Assembly (NCBI GenBank): GCA_964556885.1
Contig: CAZKYP010000204.1
Location: 1 to 5,824 of the forward strand
DNA: 5,824 bases
Source: CAZKYP01 sp964556885
GTDB lineage: Bacteria > Planctomycetota > Phycisphaerae > Sedimentisphaerales > Anaerobacaceae
Direction of reading: 5' to 3'
A program made the translations under genes and the position numbers. The notes beneath the pieces are model-generated. The model was not told where the DNA came from. It was given only the letters and a program-made list of their open reading frames with translations, and made no database searches. Below are positions 4,316 to 5,824 of the stretch, piece after piece (within the stretch, counting starts at the first letter, position 1; each line of letters starts with the position of its first letter).

Positions 4316-5824
4316 TTATTCATTATCTTTTGAATCCAGAATACTCATAAAAGCTTCCTGCGGTATCTGCACCGAGCCGATACTTTTCATGCGTTTCTTG
4401 CCTTCTTTTTGCTTTTTGAGCACTTTCATTTTTCGAGTGACATCGCCGCCGTACAGTTTGGCGGTAACATCCTTGCGAAAAGCCTTGACGGTCTCCCGGG
4501 CAATAATCTTTGCCCCGATAGCCGCCTGGAGCGGGATTTCGAACTGATGCCGGGGGATTGACTTGCGAAGGCGGGTAATCAGTTTTCTGCCGCGAATTTC
4601 CGCGGTACTGCGATGAACGATAACAGAAAGAGCATCAACGGCAACTTTATTGACAAGAACATCCATCTTAGCCAGATCGCTCGCTTCAAAATCCATGAAT
4701 TCGTAGTCCATGGTCGCATAGCCGTGACTTATGCTCTTGAGGACGTTATAGAAATCATATACTATCTCGGCAAGCGGTGCTTTATATTCGAGCATGACCC
4801 TTGTCCCGCTTATGTAATCGGTCTTGAGCAGTTTGCATCGCCTGCTTTCGGCCAGCTTCATAATTTCACCTATAGAATCGTTTGTCGTAACTATTTCCAG
4901 CCGGACAAACGGCTCGCGAAGTTCGGCGATTTTTGTAATATCAGGCAATTCGCTCGGAGAATCAATTTTTATCTCCTTGCCGTCCCTGGTCAGAACTTCG
5001 TAACTCACCGTCGGAGCTGTCTGTACGACATCGATATCATATTCGCGTTCGAGCCGCTCCTGAATAATATCCATGTGTAAAAGCCCGAGAAAACCGCACC
5101 GAAAACCGAAGCCCAGAGCAGGTGAATTATGGGCGACAAAAGAAAAACTCGCGTCATTGGGCGCCAGTTTCGAAAACGCCGCCCGGAGCCTGGAATAGTC
5201 GGTATTATTTCCGGGATAAAAATCCGAAAACACCATCTGCATCGGCGGTTTATAGCCGGCAAGGGCCTTCTCGGCAGGTACGGCATCGTCGGTAATCGTA
5301 TCGCCGATAGTGATATCACTCAGTTCGTGAATATTGGCAATCACATAACCAACTTCTCCGGTGCCTAATTTATCCACAGGAGTCAACGCCGGCGTGAACT
5401 TGCCCAGCTCGGAAATTGTGTAAGTCCCGCCATTACCCATGAAGCGAATTTTACGTTTGACTGCCAGACTTCCTGCAAATACGCGGACATAGCATATTAC
5501 GCCGCGATAGTCATCAAAGTGACTATCGAAAATCATCGCCGCTGCCCGCTCGCCGCTTCGATCCGGAGGAGGCGGAAGAAGCATTATAATCGCTTCCAGT
5601 AGCTCCGGAACTCCCTTACCTGTCTTGGCGCTGATATAAAAGCATTCATTTTTCTTGAGACCTATTACATGCTCGATTTCTTCTGAAACAACTTCGGGCT
5701 GGGCGGCCGGAAGGTCTATTTTGTTAATTACAGCAATCAGATCTACATTATTCTCCATCGCCAGATGTGAGTTGGCGACGGTCTGGGCTTCCACACCCTG
5801 CGTCGCGTCAACCAGTAAAAGTGC
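4316..5824 (-). CDS. lepA: Translation elongation factor 4 (LepA), N-terminus outside window
   Basis: This is a ribosome-associated GTPase that acts on elongating or initiating ribosomes and is almost universal in bacteria. The 502 residues seen start within the G domain (ALLLVDATQGVEAQT) and run to the stop. By comparison with the roughly 599-residue E. coli protein about 97 N-terminal residues are missing, including the P-loop, switch regions and DTPGH. Present are the G4 motif NKID (34-37 of the visible part) and G5 SAK (65-67), then domain II. The EF-4 core FRCGFLGLLHMDIIQERLER is at 241-260. The LepA-specific C-terminal domain follows, with YGGDVTRK (458-465), KKQKEGKKRMK (470-480) and IPQEAF (487-492). 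The length and C-terminus match a complete, intact gene. The frame continues to the last base of the window, so a GTG at 5794 is an internal valine and not the start. The promoter lies outside. lepA is a housekeeping gene and is probably unrelated to the genes downstream. Confidence 0.97.
   Translation of the reverse strand, partial: ALLLVDATQGVEAQTVANSHLAMENNVDLIAVINKIDLPAAQPEVVSEEIEHVIGLKKNECFYISAKTGKGVPELLEAIIMLLPPPPDRSGERAAAMIFDSHFDDYRGVICYVRVFAGSLAVKRKIRFMGNGGTYTISELGKFTPALTPVDKLGTGEVGYVIANIHELSDITIGDTITDDAVPAEKALAGYKPPMQMVFSDFYPGNNTDYSRLRAAFSKLAPNDASFSFVAHNSPALGFGFRCGFLGLLHMDIIQERLEREYDIDVVQTAPTVSYEVLTRDGKEIKIDSPSELPDITKIAELREPFVRLEIVTTNDSIGEIMKLAESRRCKLLKTDYISGTRVMLEYKAPLAEIVYDFYNVLKSISHGYATMDYEFMDFEASDLAKMDVLVNKVAVDALSVIVHRSTAEIRGRKLITRLRKSIPRHQFEIPLQAAIGAKIIARETVKAFRKDVTAKLYGGDVTRKMKVLKKQKEGKKRMKSIGSVQIPQEAFMSILDSKDNE

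Noticed and set aside
4613..5080. Plus-strand frame of 155 codons opposite lepA
   Set aside because: It lies entirely antisense to highly conserved LepA sequence; the open frame is a by-product of lepA codon use.
5005..5319. Second minus-strand frame of 104 codons inside lepA
   Set aside because: It is out of frame within LepA, and the LepA frame is intact and conserved through this stretch.
5792..5794. GTG as a lepA start
   Set aside because: The frame continues upstream to the window edge as ALLLVDATQG, a conserved internal part of the LepA G domain.

Overview
The window looks like chromosome of a planctomycete-type bacterium (Planctomycetota, possibly the Phycisphaerae side; Lentisphaerota or Verrucomicrobiota are alternatives). 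The main evidence is a pair of prepilin-like proteins that combine a type IV pilin N-terminus with a C-terminal H-X9-DG motif, an architecture expanded in these phyla. The taxonomic call is inference from protein style only. There is no rRNA, tRNA, CRISPR array, transposase or recognisable mobile element.

All five supported genes lie on the minus strand, so transcription runs from high to low coordinates. First comes the 3' five-sixths of lepA (translation elongation factor 4), entering at the right edge and ending at 4316. A 387-base gap (3929-4315) follows, with a hairpin just after lepA and then a well-formed promoter carrying an 18-bp near-palindrome with a central CG. Next is a LacI-family regulator (2921-3928). 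Only 42 bases later comes H-X9-DG prepilin A (2084-2878), then H-X9-DG prepilin B (1095-1883), a diverged tandem paralogue with its own strong sigma70-like promoter. Last is a small membrane-anchored protein with an NTF2-like C-terminal half (444-1016). The left 443 bases hold no convincing gene.

Two start sites need correcting against the longest open frames. Prepilin B should start at 1883 and the LacI regulator at 3928. In both cases the longer frame runs back through the gene's own promoter, so the extra N-terminal residues cannot be translated from those transcripts.

The most informative reading of the locus is a regulator with a probable autoregulatory operator at its transcription start, followed by two secreted or envelope-anchored pilin-like proteins and a membrane protein. 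The ligand of the regulator, and whether it controls the pilin-like genes, cannot be decided here; no second copy of the operator was seen at their promoters. Nothing proves a wholly new system. The noteworthy items are the operator, the paired H-X9-DG paralogues, and a hairpin that may mask the ribosome-binding site of the small membrane protein.
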